A stretch of DNA of 64,000 nt from Chryseosolibacter sp964532595 (GCA_964532595.1 CAZHIQ010000005.1:1-64000), one strand, 5' to 3'. Shown: positions 26,020 to 35,435, numbered from the stretch's first letter. Notes: a model not told the origin generated them from the sequence alone. Numbers and translations are program-made.

Positions 26020-28050
26020 ATGAAAAAACCGCTACTCTCCGCTCTCCTGACTGTTGGTTTTGTAGCAGGCGCGGTCGCGCAGGAAGTCCAATGGGCTTCC
26101 GAGGTCCTCGAGTTCTCTTCCGAACTCACCCCCGTTCAATACTCAGCCCGACAAATTCTCGGTAAACCAAACGTCCTTCCTGCCGGAGGACAAAGTCCAA
26201 ATGCATGGGCTCCTGACAGGCCTAAGCGGAAGGAGTTCGTCAAAGTGGGCTTTGAAAGGCCAATGAAGATCCAGCAAATCGCGATCGCCGAATCTCATAA
26301 CCCCGGAGCTATTTACCGCGTCCTGGTTTATGATGAGGCGGGCCGGGAATATCTGGTTAATACACTCAATCCGCGACCCATCCCCCTGAAGGGCCGGATG
26401 CTCAACCTGTTTATGGATGAGACCCCCTACAAGGTAGCTGCGGTGAAAGTGGAATTCGACGGCGGCGCGTTGCCCGATTACTTTGGCATTGATGCGATTG
26501 CGATCGCGAACGCCAACTATCCGATCATTGCCGACATCCCGACCCTGCAACTGCTGCGGTCAGGGTTGATTGTAGAAGCTCTGGACGAAAACGTCAACAG
26601 CGAGTACGCCGAACTGAACCCCCTTCTGTCTCCCGATGGGAAAACCTTGTACTTCAGTCGTCGAAACCACCCCGAAAATACCGGAGGTACGAACGACCGG
26701 GAAGATATCTGGTACTCGGAACTAGACGCTAACGGAAACTGGTCACTGGCGAAAAATATGGGTCCTGAGTTCAATAACAACGACCCGAACTTCATTAACA
26801 GTATCCAATCTGTGACGCCGGATGGCCGCACCGCGGTCATGCTTCTTGGAAACAAGTACCTCCCGAACGGGAAAATGCAGGCCGGCGTCTCGATCAGCAC
26901 CAACACGGGCGGCGCGTGGTCGAAGCCTAAGCCACTCAAAATCGAAAACGACTACAACTTCAACGAGAAAGCTAACTACTTCCTCTCGAATACCCGGAAC
27001 GTTTTGATCATGTCGGTCGAGCGGGAAGATTCTTACGGAGATCGTGACCTTTATGTGTCGTTTATGAAGCCCGACAGCTCCTGGACGGAACCCCTCAACC
27101 TCGGTGATGTCATCAACACCGCAGCAGTTGAATCAGCCCCCTTCCTGGCCGCCGATGGTAAGACGCTTTATTTCTCATCCGATGGGTTTAGTGGATATGG
27201 CGGTAGCGATATCTACGCTTCAACGCGTCTGGATGATACGTGGACGAACTGGTCGGACCCCGAGAACCTCGGTCCCGAGATCAACTCTCCGATGGAGGAT
27301 CTCTTTTTCAATATCCCTGCAGCCAGCGAGTACGCTTACTACTCTCGCGGAGTTAGCGAAACCGACATGGATATCTACCGCGTGAAGCTGCCTATTCAAG
27401 GCAGCGTCGATCCTTGGGTTGTCGTAAAAGGAAAGGTTGTCGACGAGTCTGGCAATCCCCTTCAAGCTCGTATCGTCTACGAAAGGCTTGAAGACGGCCG
27501 CGAACTTGGCGTTGCCGAGTCCGATCCCGAGACCGGTGAATACCAAATCCGCGTCCCCGGAGGCCAACTCTACGGGGTACACGCTGAATCGACGAACCGT
27601 ATCTCAGAAAATCAGAATCTCGACCTGCGCAACATCACGTACGATGAAGTCATCGAAAACTCAGTTCTCAAACTTGAGCCGATCAAGCTGGCAACTGTCG
27701 AAGAAAACGTCAGCATCGTCCTGAACAACATCTTCTTTGACTTTGACAAGGCTACGCTGAAACAGGAGTCTTTCTCGGAACTCAACCGGATCGTATCCCT
27801 TCTGAAAGAGCGTGAGGGTATGGAGATTGAGATCTCGGGACATACTGATGCCACCGGTCCTGAGCAATACAACCTTGTTTTGTCAGAGCGTCGCGCAGCA
27901 TCTGTGGTACAGTATCTGCTTGACAAGGGAATAGACAAGAATCGTATTTCCGTAGTGTTCTATGGCGAGACCAAGCCAATCGCACCGAACTCTACACTTG
28001 AAGGACGCCGGAAGAACAGAAGGGTGGAATTCAAAATCCAAAAGCTCTAA
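26020..28050 (+). CDS. OmpA family protein with PD40 beta-propeller repeats
   Basis: 676 residues with signal peptide (LLSALLTVGFVAGAVAQ). An N-terminal beta-rich region of about 180 residues precedes PD40/WD40-like repeats (LNPLLSPDGKTLYFSRR, APFLAADGKTLYFSSDG), a carboxypeptidase-regulatory-like segment (KGKVVDESGNPLQARIVYE), and a C-terminal OmpA peptidoglycan-binding domain (IFFDFDKATLKQESF, ISGHTDATG, NRRVEFKI). Such proteins anchor the outer membrane to peptidoglycan. A second OmpA protein starts 3 bp after the stop and looks like a copy of the C-terminal half. Confidence 0.94.
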   Translation: MKKPLLSALLTVGFVAGAVAQEVQWASEVLEFSSELTPVQYSARQILGKPNVLPAGGQSPNAWAPDRPKRKEFVKVGFERPMKIQQIAIAESHNPGAIYRVLVYDEAGREYLVNTLNPRPIPLKGRMLNLFMDETPYKVAAVKVEFDGGALPDYFGIDAIAIANANYPIIADIPTLQLLRSGLIVEALDENVNSEYAELNPLLSPDGKTLYFSRRNHPENTGGTNDREDIWYSELDANGNWSLAKNMGPEFNNNDPNFINSIQSVTPDGRTAVMLLGNKYLPNGKMQAGVSISTNTGGAWSKPKPLKIENDYNFNEKANYFLSNTRNVLIMSVEREDSYGDRDLYVSFMKPDSSWTEPLNLGDVINTAAVESAPFLAADGKTLYFSSDGFSGYGGSDIYASTRLDDTWTNWSDPENLGPEINSPMEDLFFNIPAASEYAYYSRGVSETDMDIYRVKLPIQGSVDPWVVVKGKVVDESGNPLQARIVYERLEDGRELGVAESDPETGEYQIRVPGGQLYGVHAESTNRISENQNLDLRNITYDEVIENSVLKLEPIKLATVEENVSIVLNNIFFDFDKATLKQESFSELNRIVSLLKEREGMEIEISGHTDATGPEQYNLVLSERRAASVVQYLLDKGIDKNRISVVFYGETKPIAPNSTLEGRRKNRRVEFKIQKL

Positions 28051-28053
28051 GAA

Positions 28054-28755
28054 ATGAACATCAGGTATTCGCTTCTGACCCTGCTGAGCGCGTGCGTCTT
28101 CTCGACGCACGCTCAGGAGGTCGACTCGCTTGTGTATGCCGAAGGCAGAATCGTCAACGCAGAAACGCGTGAGCCCGTCGTAGCGAGAATTGTCTACGAG
28201 AGCGTTCCTTATGGCAGCCGCATTGGCGTTATTAACAATTCTCAGTATTCATTCCCCATGTTCGCCGAGGAGCGATACTCCTTGACGGTAGAAGCCTCGG
28301 GCTTCGTCCCCGTCAAGTTTCTTCTCGACCCGAGCACAGCGAACGACCATGGCCGTGTAGTAAAGGATATCGAGCTGACAACGGGTGAACGCAAGCCAAC
28401 ACATACCGCTGGACAGGTCTTGCGCCTTGACAATCTGATTTTTGAGGTTGGGAAAGCAAAGATCGAACCTGCCTCCTATGATGAACTCGATGTGCTGGTG
28501 AAACTCATGAGCGAAAACCCGAACATGGTTATTCAGCTTGAAGGACACACGGACTACCTCGGAGATCCGCGCGCCAATATGCGCCTGTCCCAGCAACGTG
28601 TGGAGGCGGTCCGAGACTATCTGGTCGGCCAGGGTGTGAGCAAAAACCGCCTGCGTACAAAAGCGTACGGCGGATCAAAACCGCTATCACGCGATAGTAC
28701 ACCTGAAGCCCACCGCTTGAATCGTCGGGTTGAGGTAAGGATCCTTCAGAACTAA
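28054..28755 (+). CDS. OmpA family protein (short)
   Basis: 233 residues, signal peptide ending near FSTHAQ. It has a regulatory-like region (EGRIVNAETREPVVARIVYES) and a C-terminal OmpA domain (LIFEVGKAKIEPASYDEL, LEGHTDYLGDPRANMRLS, LNRRVEVRIL). It corresponds to the last third of the preceding protein without the PD40 propeller, which suggests an internal duplication. The 3-bp spacing implies translational coupling and a shared envelope role. Confidence 0.93.
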   Translation: MNIRYSLLTLLSACVFSTHAQEVDSLVYAEGRIVNAETREPVVARIVYESVPYGSRIGVINNSQYSFPMFAEERYSLTVEASGFVPVKFLLDPSTANDHGRVVKDIELTTGERKPTHTAGQVLRLDNLIFEVGKAKIEPASYDELDVLVKLMSENPNMVIQLEGHTDYLGDPRANMRLSQQRVEAVRDYLVGQGVSKNRLRTKAYGGSKPLSRDSTPEAHRLNRRVEVRILQN

Positions 28756-28798
28756 TCGCCACGGAACAAGGTTTCATAGGAATCCTAACGTTCTGGAC

Positions 28799-30211
28799 TT
28801 GACAGCCACTACTTCGCTCCAACAAACCTTCGATCGCTGCCGCAGTAGCGTAACCTCCCTGCGAAGTGAAAAACTGGCTGCACGGAAGAAACGTCTCAGG
28901 GATCTCCGTCGTTGGATCAAAGACAACAGAAGCCGAATTCAACACGCAGTCTACGCCGATCTGGGAAAACCGGCGCCCGAAGTAGACGCTACAGAAATAT
29001 TCCCGGTACTTAGTGAAATCAGACTGGCCCTCGATTCTCTCGACGACTGGGCAGCACCAGCAAAGGTCGATGCCCCGCTCTATATGGCGGGCACACGATC
29101 CTGGATTTACAAGGAACCTCGCGGAGCCTGTCTGATTATTTCACCGTGGAATTATCCCTTCAACCTTGCCGCTGGTCCCCTCGTGCCCGCCCTTGCTGCT
29201 GGTAACAGTGTTATTCTCAAACCCTCGGAGATGACCCCTAATACCTCGCAGCTCATAGCGGAGATGTGCGCGGCGGTATTCGACCCCGCCATCGTCTCGG
29301 TATGTGAAGGTGGCGTCGAAGTATCGGAAACGCTGCTGTCTTTCCCATTTGATCACATCTTCTTTACAGGAAGTCCGACGGTCGGAAAAATCGTCATGAA
29401 AGCAGCCGCCGATCATTTGTCGTCGGTCACGCTGGAACTCGGCGGAAAATCCCCTGCGATTGTTTCCTCTTCGGCCAATATCCGGGAAACCGCCCGGCGT
29501 ATCGCAGTCGCCAAACTGATAAACTGCGGACAAACGTGTATAGCGCCGGACTACATATTGGTACACCGCGAGAATGCCGATCCGTTGATCGAAGCCCTTA
29601 TTGCAGAAGCGGGAAATATGTTTGGTCGGGATGGCGGACTCATCGAATCGCCAGACTACGGACGGGTGGTCAGTTCCAGGCATTTCGAACGCCTCAGTAC
29701 GCTGGTCGAGCAAACTGTTGCCGCCGGCGCGAAGGTCGCCTGGGACGGAAAGCATAACGGTCAGCAGCGATTTTTTCACCCTGTCGTTCTACGGGATGTT
29801 CCCCTTGACAGCCCGGTGATGCAAGAAGAAATATTCGGCCCGATACTACCTGTTCTAAGTTACGACACCCCGGAAGAGGCGATATCCATTGTCAATGCCC
29901 GTCCCAAACCGCTTGCCCTTTATCTTTTTGGCTTCTCCAGCGCTGACCGGCGACCGTTTCTCACCGAAATTTCTTCCGGAACCGTGTGTATCAACGACTG
30001 CGCTATACAGTTCCTGCACAACGGACTTCCCTTCGGAGGGGTAAATCACAGCGGTTTCGGAAAATCTCACGGCTACCACGGGTTTATCGCCTTCTCACAC
30101 GAAAAGGCGGTACTCAGGCAAAAATCGGGGTTTACCGCCGTCCAAACCTTCTACCCGCCCTATTCGCGTATTACCAGACGTCTGATGGATTGGTTTTTGC
30201 GGATGTTTTAG
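28799..30211 (+). CDS. Aldehyde dehydrogenase family protein (ALDH3-like)
   Basis: 470 residues from a TTG at 28799; no in-frame ATG or GTG precedes the conserved N-terminus, so TTG initiation is the simplest reading. Catalytic residues are Glu in VTLELGGKSPAIV and C247 in NCGQTCIAPDYIL. ISPWNYPFNL and the nucleotide-binding FTGSPTVGK are also present. The C-terminal tail (RRLMDWFLRMF) resembles fatty aldehyde dehydrogenases of the ALDH3 group. Expected reaction: NAD(P)-dependent oxidation of medium or long-chain aldehydes. It stands alone between the OmpA pair and the AsmA gene. Confidence 0.94.
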   Translation: MTATTSLQQTFDRCRSSVTSLRSEKLAARKKRLRDLRRWIKDNRSRIQHAVYADLGKPAPEVDATEIFPVLSEIRLALDSLDDWAAPAKVDAPLYMAGTRSWIYKEPRGACLIISPWNYPFNLAAGPLVPALAAGNSVILKPSEMTPNTSQLIAEMCAAVFDPAIVSVCEGGVEVSETLLSFPFDHIFFTGSPTVGKIVMKAAADHLSSVTLELGGKSPAIVSSSANIRETARRIAVAKLINCGQTCIAPDYILVHRENADPLIEALIAEAGNMFGRDGGLIESPDYGRVVSSRHFERLSTLVEQTVAAGAKVAWDGKHNGQQRFFHPVVLRDVPLDSPVMQEEIFGPILPVLSYDTPEEAISIVNARPKPLALYLFGFSSADRRPFLTEISSGTVCINDCAIQFLHNGLPFGGVNHSGFGKSHGYHGFIAFSHEKAVLRQKSGFTAVQTFYPPYSRITRRLMDWFLRMF

Positions 30212-30296
30212 GCTTGAAAAACGAGGCCGGTGTGTGAAATCTTCCAGACTTTACGCCGTTTTGTAACTTGCGTTTCCTCAGTTTAACGATTAGTAT

Positions 30297-33290
30297 ATGA
30301 ACAAAGTACTGAAGTGGTTTTTGATTGTTGTTGGCTCTTTTGCCGTTCTCTTTCTGGCGGCTGCCATCATTGTACCCGCCCTGTTTAAGGACGATATAAA
30401 AACGGCTATTGAAAAAGAAGTCGCGAAGTCAGTGAACGCTGACGTCATGTTCGACGATTTTAGCCTGTCGTTCTTTTCCAACTTCCCCAACATCACCGCG
30501 GGCCTTAAGAAGCTGGGTGTGATTAACCGCGCTCCGTTCGAAGGCGAAGTTCTTTTCGCTACAGAAAGCTTTGAGGTCGAAGTAAATCTCGCCGACCTTC
30601 TCTTCGGCGATGGTATCCGCGTGAAGGGTATCTCGGTTGTACGTCCCGTGGTTAATGTGCTGGTTCTCGAAGACGGACGGGCGAACTATGACATTGCTCT
30701 TCCTTCCGAGGATACCACCACCGTTGACGAACCGAGCGAGTTTTCCTTTGGGATAGATCGATGGGAAGTCATCGATGGCACCGTGCTGTATGACGACGCC
30801 TCCCTGAAATTTATGCTCAGCCTTAACGGCCTGAACCACTCGGGTAGTGGCGACTTCACCCAGGATGAATTCGATATGAAAACCCGCACAATCGCCGACG
30901 GTGTTACAACACGGTACGACGGCGTCGAATACCTGACAAACAAGAAGGTCGAAATCGACGCGATCCTCAATATCAGCGAAGATTACTCACGCTATACTTT
31001 CAAAGACAACACAGCGCGGGTAAACGACTTCGCCTTCCAGGCAGATGGATGGCTTAAACTCAACGAAGAGGATATGGAGATGGACCTCACGTTCGATACG
31101 CCGGAAAATTCATTCAAGAGTCTGTTGTCGCTCGTACCCGGTGTCTACAAAGAAGGGTTCGAGAATATCCGTACTGAAGGCGAGCTGGCGTTCAGCGGAG
31201 CTGTTAAGGGAACTTACAGCGAAACAACCATGCCCGCTTTCAACCTCATTCTCCAGGTAAAGGATGCAATGTTTCAGTACCCGGACCTTCCTACGGCAAT
31301 CTCTAATATCAACGTCGATCTCGCGGTCGATAACAAGGATGGCGTGATAGAAAATACCGTTCTCAATCTGAAAAATTTTCATCTCGATCTTGGGTCTAAT
31401 CCCATTGACGCCCGGGCGGTGGTAACAAAGCTCTATCCGACTAATGTCGACGCAAACATATCTGCCCGGTTGAACCTCGCGGAGCTAACGCAAATGTTTC
31501 CGATGGAAGGACTTGAGATGCGCGGTCAATACGCCCTCAACCTTAGCGCCAAAGGCATCTACGATAGCCTCCGAAAAACTATTCCCACCATCGATGCGAA
31601 CATGTCGCTGGCGAACGGTTATGTGAAGTCCGCGGAGTTTCCTATCCCCATGGATAAAATGCGCTTTACGTCGTCTATCACGAGCCCTTCAGGCAAGATG
31701 TCGGAGACGGTTATCCGTGTGAACGACTTCTCGATGGTAATGGACGGAGAGCAGTTTGCCGCCGATCTCCTGCTGCGGAATCTTGATAACTACACGTGGG
31801 ATCTGAAGGTTAACGGAGGAATCGATCTGGAGAAGGTGACCAAAGTCTTTCCGCTGGAAGGTATGACCCTTGCAGGAAAAGTGAAAGCCAACCTCGAGAC
31901 AAAGGGCAACTATGCGGATGTAGAAGCTGAGCGCTATGACCGGCTTCCTACAAGCGGAACCGCATCGCTCGAGAATTTCCGATACGTCACCGCCGATCTT
32001 CCTGAAGTGACTATCAGTCGCGCGGCTATGTCATTTGATCCCCGTCAGATCAGCCTTCAGGAAATGAAGGGCACGGTGGGCAAGAGCGACTTCGATGTAA
32101 AAGGGGCCGTAACCAACTACCTTGGGTACGTCTTCCGCGAGAACGAAGTCATAAAGGGAAAAGTAACCTTCAACTCAAATCTCTTCGACTTGAATGAATT
32201 CATGACGGACGAAGAAGAAGTGGTAGCGGAGGATACGAGCACTTACTCAACTATTCCGGTGCCCCGCAACATTGATTTCGTCCTTGAGTCGAACGTTCGC
32301 ACTGTTAAGATGATGGATTTCACCATGAACAATGCCGCTGGTGAAATCGTAGTTCGCGATGGGGTTGCCGATCTTCGCGGGCTTCGTTTCGAAATGCTCG
32401 GCGGACGTTTTGTTGTCAATGGTTCGTACGATACTCGTGATATAAGCCATCCGAAGTACGACTTCGCTTTGGGCATCAACGGTATGTCTATTCAACAGGC
32501 AGCAAACTCTTTCTCAATCGTAAAGACCTACGCTCCTGTGGCTGGCCTCGTTTCAGGGAACTTCTCGACCGACTTCAAAATCAGTGGTGAGTTGCTCGGC
32601 AATATGATGCCCAATCTCCGAACGGTAAACGGTGCCGGTATCATCAATATCGCTCAGGCTGCGCTCACCGACTCGAAGATTGTCTCGAGTATCACAAGCC
32701 TCACACGCCTTGACGACACGAACGATGTGAAGCTTAAAGACGTGTTGATGTCGGCGACAATTCAGGACGGACGCCTCAGCGTCAAGCCTTTCGATGTAAA
32801 TATCGGTAACTACAAGACAACAGTCGCCGGTGCGACCCTGCTCGACGGCACCATTGACTACAATCTCAAGATGGATGTTCCTGCAGGTAAACTGGGCTCC
32901 CAATTCAATTCGCTCGTTGCCCGCTACTCAGGCCAGAAAGCAGACCCGAGTGGGACAATTCCTCTGACGATTGCACTCGGCGGCACCTTTACCAACCCGA
33001 AACCAACATTGGTTATGGACGAGCAGGCTGAGCAGGTTAAGGATGCGGTGACTGAGGCTGCGCGTGAAGAAGGCACAAAGGCCATCCAAAAGGCGGTAAA
33101 AGGCACTGAGGCCGAAAAGATAGTGGGCTCGATCCTTGGCGGTCGCAAAGACAGCACACAGGCGGGAGGCGATTCAGTACAGGCGACGCCTAAAGAGGCC
33201 GTTCAGCAAAAGATCGAGGAAGAGAAGAAAAAGGTTGAAGAAGAAGCTCGTCAGAAGATTCAGAATCTCCTCAATCGCAAGAAAAATTAA
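30297..33290 (+). CDS. AsmA-like protein
   Basis: 997 residues. One N-terminal membrane anchor (WFLIVVGSFAVLFLAAAIIVPALF) is followed by DDIKTAIEKEVAKSVNADVMFDD and a very long beta-rich repeat region. The AsmA C-terminal domain lies at about 800-900 (LDGTIDYNLKMDVPAGKL, GTIPLTIALGGTFTNPKPTL). The last 60 residues are charged and probably a coiled coil (EEEKKKVEEEARQKIQNLL). AsmA-like proteins form periplasmic bridges for phospholipid transport and outer-membrane homeostasis; that role is inferred. A large hairpin follows the stop by 11 bases. Confidence 0.92.
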   Translation: MNKVLKWFLIVVGSFAVLFLAAAIIVPALFKDDIKTAIEKEVAKSVNADVMFDDFSLSFFSNFPNITAGLKKLGVINRAPFEGEVLFATESFEVEVNLADLLFGDGIRVKGISVVRPVVNVLVLEDGRANYDIALPSEDTTTVDEPSEFSFGIDRWEVIDGTVLYDDASLKFMLSLNGLNHSGSGDFTQDEFDMKTRTIADGVTTRYDGVEYLTNKKVEIDAILNISEDYSRYTFKDNTARVNDFAFQADGWLKLNEEDMEMDLTFDTPENSFKSLLSLVPGVYKEGFENIRTEGELAFSGAVKGTYSETTMPAFNLILQVKDAMFQYPDLPTAISNINVDLAVDNKDGVIENTVLNLKNFHLDLGSNPIDARAVVTKLYPTNVDANISARLNLAELTQMFPMEGLEMRGQYALNLSAKGIYDSLRKTIPTIDANMSLANGYVKSAEFPIPMDKMRFTSSITSPSGKMSETVIRVNDFSMVMDGEQFAADLLLRNLDNYTWDLKVNGGIDLEKVTKVFPLEGMTLAGKVKANLETKGNYADVEAERYDRLPTSGTASLENFRYVTADLPEVTISRAAMSFDPRQISLQEMKGTVGKSDFDVKGAVTNYLGYVFRENEVIKGKVTFNSNLFDLNEFMTDEEEVVAEDTSTYSTIPVPRNIDFVLESNVRTVKMMDFTMNNAAGEIVVRDGVADLRGLRFEMLGGRFVVNGSYDTRDISHPKYDFALGINGMSIQQAANSFSIVKTYAPVAGLVSGNFSTDFKISGELLGNMMPNLRTVNGAGIINIAQAALTDSKIVSSITSLTRLDDTNDVKLKDVLMSATIQDGRLSVKPFDVNIGNYKTTVAGATLLDGTIDYNLKMDVPAGKLGSQFNSLVARYSGQKADPSGTIPLTIALGGTFTNPKPTLVMDEQAEQVKDAVTEAAREEGTKAIQKAVKGTEAEKIVGSILGGRKDSTQAGGDSVQATPKEAVQQKIEEEKKKVEEEARQKIQNLLNRKKN

Positions 33291-33301
33291 ATCCACGTAA
33301 C

Positions 33302-33356
33302 CGGGCATTACAGTCGTTGGTCGTCTCCTGAAGCGTCACAACGGTTGTAATGCCCG
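33302..33356 (+). terminator. Large hairpin behind the AsmA gene
   Basis: CGGGCATTACA (33302-33312) pairs perfectly with TGTAATGCCCG (33346-33356). Inside, CGTTG (33315-33319) pairs with CAACG (33339-33343), separated from the outer stem by symmetric GT/GT mismatches. The outer 11-bp stem is followed by TTACTTTTTCGGG with five T from 33362. It may be a terminator or a structured 3' end; the T run is offset by five bases, so the terminator call is moderate. Confidence 0.5.
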
Positions 33357-33422
33357 CTTACTTTTTCGGGTAATTAAAAGCGGCTGAACTCGTGTATATA
33401 GAGCATCCAAACGAGATGCCGT

Positions 33423-33563
33423 ATGAAACGCCTGTTGCTCCGAAGCATGCTACTATTGCTGCCCCTGATTTATTCCATCCTCCCGTGGTCACAACCCGAA
33501 CCTGAGCCTCCTGCCAACACTCCGACGTTTGTCTCAGAGGACGCCCCCGAAGTAATCGGCTAA
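33423..33563 (+). CDS. Small hypothetical protein with signal-like N-terminus
   Basis: A 46-codon frame beginning MKRLLLRSMLLLLPLIYS, which looks like a signal or membrane segment, followed by a proline- and acid-rich tail (PEPEPPANTP). It lies alone between the AsmA gene and rng, and a good intrinsic terminator follows its stop by 33 bases. No family recognised. Coding status is uncertain because of the length. Confidence 0.4.
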   Translation: MKRLLLRSMLLLLPLIYSILPWSQPEPEPPANTPTFVSEDAPEVIG

Positions 33564-33595
33564 AGAATGTAACTGTCAACCTGTGACATGGGGCC

Positions 33596-33620
33596 GGCCG
33601 TTGTACGTCGGCCTTTTTTT
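33596..33620 (+). terminator. Intrinsic terminator
   Basis: GGCCG (33596-33600), eight-base loop, CGGCC (33609-33613), then seven T (33614-33620). Short but GC-only stem with a proper U-run; it would end transcription coming from the AsmA gene or the small ORF. Confidence 0.7.
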
Positions 33621-33644
33621 GTGAGCGAAGAGAACATTAAAAGC

Positions 33645-33670
33645 AGAAAGCCGGCATAAGCCGGCTTTCT
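33645..33670 (-). terminator. Perfect 11-bp hairpin at the end of rng
   Basis: AGAAAGCCGGC and GCCGGCTTTCT, four-base loop ATAA, immediately after the rng stop codon at 33671. On the minus strand the stem is followed by GCTTTTAATG, a short T tract. Probable rng terminator; being symmetric it may work in both directions. Confidence 0.65.
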
Positions 33671-35227
33671 CTAGTTTGTCAGTTGAATTTCTTCTCCCTC
33701 TCTATTGAGGAATTTGTATTCCGTAATGGCTAGAGACGTGTCTACGATGAGCGACACCCATCGCTTGTATTTGAAATACCATTTCATGCGTGGCGAAGGA
33801 AATCCCCGCGTGAAGTACGCATGCAGGTAAGGGTGAACCGCAAGAACCAGGTTGCGTTCGTTCTGTTTGACAAACAAGTGCTCGAGATTCTTCTCAATGA
33901 GATCGGATGTCAGGATAGAGGCCGTGATCTTACCCGTGCCGTTGCATGTCGGGCACGTTTCCTTTGTGATGATGTTCATCTGCGGCCTGACGCGCTCACG
34001 AGTAATTTGCATCAAGCCAAACTTGGAAAGCGGAAGAACTGTGGACTTCGCTTTATCGTCCATCATCGCCTCCTTCATCACCTTATGAATGAGCTTCTTG
34101 TTCTCGACACTCTTCATATCGATGAAGTCGATGACGATAATGCCTCCCATATCGCGAAGGCGCAGCTGACGCGCAATTTCCTTTGCCGCCTCCACATTGA
34201 CTGACAACGCCGTCGTCTCCTGGTTTTCTTCCCGATTGGATTTGTTGCCGCTGTTTACGTCGATGACGTGCAGGGCCTCCGTGTGCTCGATAATGAGATA
34301 GCCTCCATTGCGGAGACTCACGGTTGTCCCAAAGGCCGACTTAATCTGGCGTTCAATTCCGAAATGCTCAAAGATCTTGGCGCGGCCATTGTAGAGCCGT
34401 ACGATCTTTTCCTTTTCGGGAGCAATCGTTCGGATATAGGCCTTGATCTCCTCGTACATTTTACGATCGTCGAGCTGAACGCTGTCGAAAGATTCGTTCA
34501 GCAGATCGCGAAGCAGTGAAGAAGTCTTGTCGAGCTCACCAATGATCTTGTCTCGAGGTTGGGCAACGGCAAGGCGTGCCATACCTTCTTCCCAGGTAGT
34601 AACCAGGCCGCGGAGATCGCGATCAAGTTCCGCTACTTCTTTGTTCTCGGCGACCGTTCGGATAATGACACCGAACTTATCAGGTTTGATCGATTGGATC
34701 AGGCGAAGAAGTCGTTTGCGTTCTTCGCTGCTGGTGATCTTTTTCGAAACACTGACCGTGTTAGAGAAGGGCACCAATACAAGGTACCTGCCGGCCAGCG
34801 ATAACTCACAGGATAGTCGTGGGCCCTTTGTTGATATCGGCTCTTTGACGATCTGGACCGGGATTAACTGATTCTTCGAAAGCTGCTGGACAATTTTTCC
34901 ATGCTTATCGATGTCCGGTTCAGAATTAAATTTATCAAGCCTTCCACCATTAATTTTCTTGGCCCGAACCAGTTTGGTAAACTTCTGGAGCGAACTGAAC
35001 TGGGGGCCGAGGTCAAGGTAGTGCAGGAAAGCGTCTTTATCATATCCTACGTCGATAAAGGCGGCATTCAAACCGGGGACAACTTTCTTAACAATCCCCA
35101 GATAAATATCTCCTACGGTAAACTTGTTCTCTGCTGATTCCTGGTGGAATTCTACAAGCGTCTTATCTTTTAGAAGGGCTATACGACATCCGTCTTGAGT
35201 TGCACTAATAATTAGTTCGTTACTCAA
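33671..35227 (-). CDS. rng: Ribonuclease E/G family protein (RNase G)
   Basis: 518 residues. An N-terminal S1-like RNA-binding region (VGDIYLGIVKKVVPGLNAAFIDVGYDKDAFLHYLDL) is followed by the catalytic core with HVIDVNSGNKSN (metal-binding Asp) and GGIIVIDFIDM, and the Zn-link CPTCNGTGKI. There is no long C-terminal scaffold, so this is RNase G-like. Role: rRNA and mRNA processing. It is the last gene of a minus-strand run with HU, a TPR protein and the AURKAIP1/COX24 mini-protein. Confidence 0.95.
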   Translation of the reverse strand: MSNELIISATQDGCRIALLKDKTLVEFHQESAENKFTVGDIYLGIVKKVVPGLNAAFIDVGYDKDAFLHYLDLGPQFSSLQKFTKLVRAKKINGGRLDKFNSEPDIDKHGKIVQQLSKNQLIPVQIVKEPISTKGPRLSCELSLAGRYLVLVPFSNTVSVSKKITSSEERKRLLRLIQSIKPDKFGVIIRTVAENKEVAELDRDLRGLVTTWEEGMARLAVAQPRDKIIGELDKTSSLLRDLLNESFDSVQLDDRKMYEEIKAYIRTIAPEKEKIVRLYNGRAKIFEHFGIERQIKSAFGTTVSLRNGGYLIIEHTEALHVIDVNSGNKSNREENQETTALSVNVEAAKEIARQLRLRDMGGIIVIDFIDMKSVENKKLIHKVMKEAMMDDKAKSTVLPLSKFGLMQITRERVRPQMNIITKETCPTCNGTGKITASILTSDLIEKNLEHLFVKQNERNLVLAVHPYLHAYFTRGFPSPRMKWYFKYKRWVSLIVDTSLAITEYKFLNREGEEIQLTN

Positions 35228-35287
35228 AACACAAATGGTTTGTTCAGAATGTTGTATAGGCGTGAAAAAACAGTCGCAAAGAAAAGT

Positions 35288-35304
35288 ATCCTGTCAGGCA
35301 GGAT
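35288..35304 (-). terminator. Weak hairpin behind the mini-protein gene
   Basis: ATCCTG and CAGGAT with a five-base loop, overlapping the first base of the stop codon of the 29-residue gene. On the minus strand it is followed by ACTTTTCTTTG. Possibly a partial terminator or processing site ahead of rng. Confidence 0.35.
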
Positions 35305-35393
35305 TACTTCTTCTTATGCCTGTTCTTTCTGAGGCGCTTCTTACGCTTGTGAGTGGCCATTTTGTGCTTCTTTCTTTTCTTTCCGCTTGGCAT
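35304..35393 (-). CDS. AURKAIP1/COX24 domain mini-protein (mS38-like)
   Basis: Only 29 residues, starting MPSGKKRKKHKMATHKR; nearly half are Lys or Arg and there is no acidic residue. This matches, from memory, the AURKAIP1/COX24 domain protein present in nearly all Bacteroidota and related to mitochondrial ribosomal protein mS38. It is therefore probably a small ribosomal subunit protein. It lies between the TPR gene and rng on the same strand. Easily missed by gene finders because of its size. Confidence 0.88.
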   Translation of the reverse strand: MPSGKKRKKHKMATHKRKKRLRKNRHKKK

Positions 35394-35435
35394 ATCGAAT
35401 GTTTTAATTTTTTTACCCGACTAATCGGGCGGTGT

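Noticed and set aside
35416..35429. CCCGA/TCGGG hairpin between the TPR and mini-protein genes
   Set aside because: In the direction of transcription it is followed by A rather than T, so it does not fit an intrinsic terminator; too short to call otherwise.
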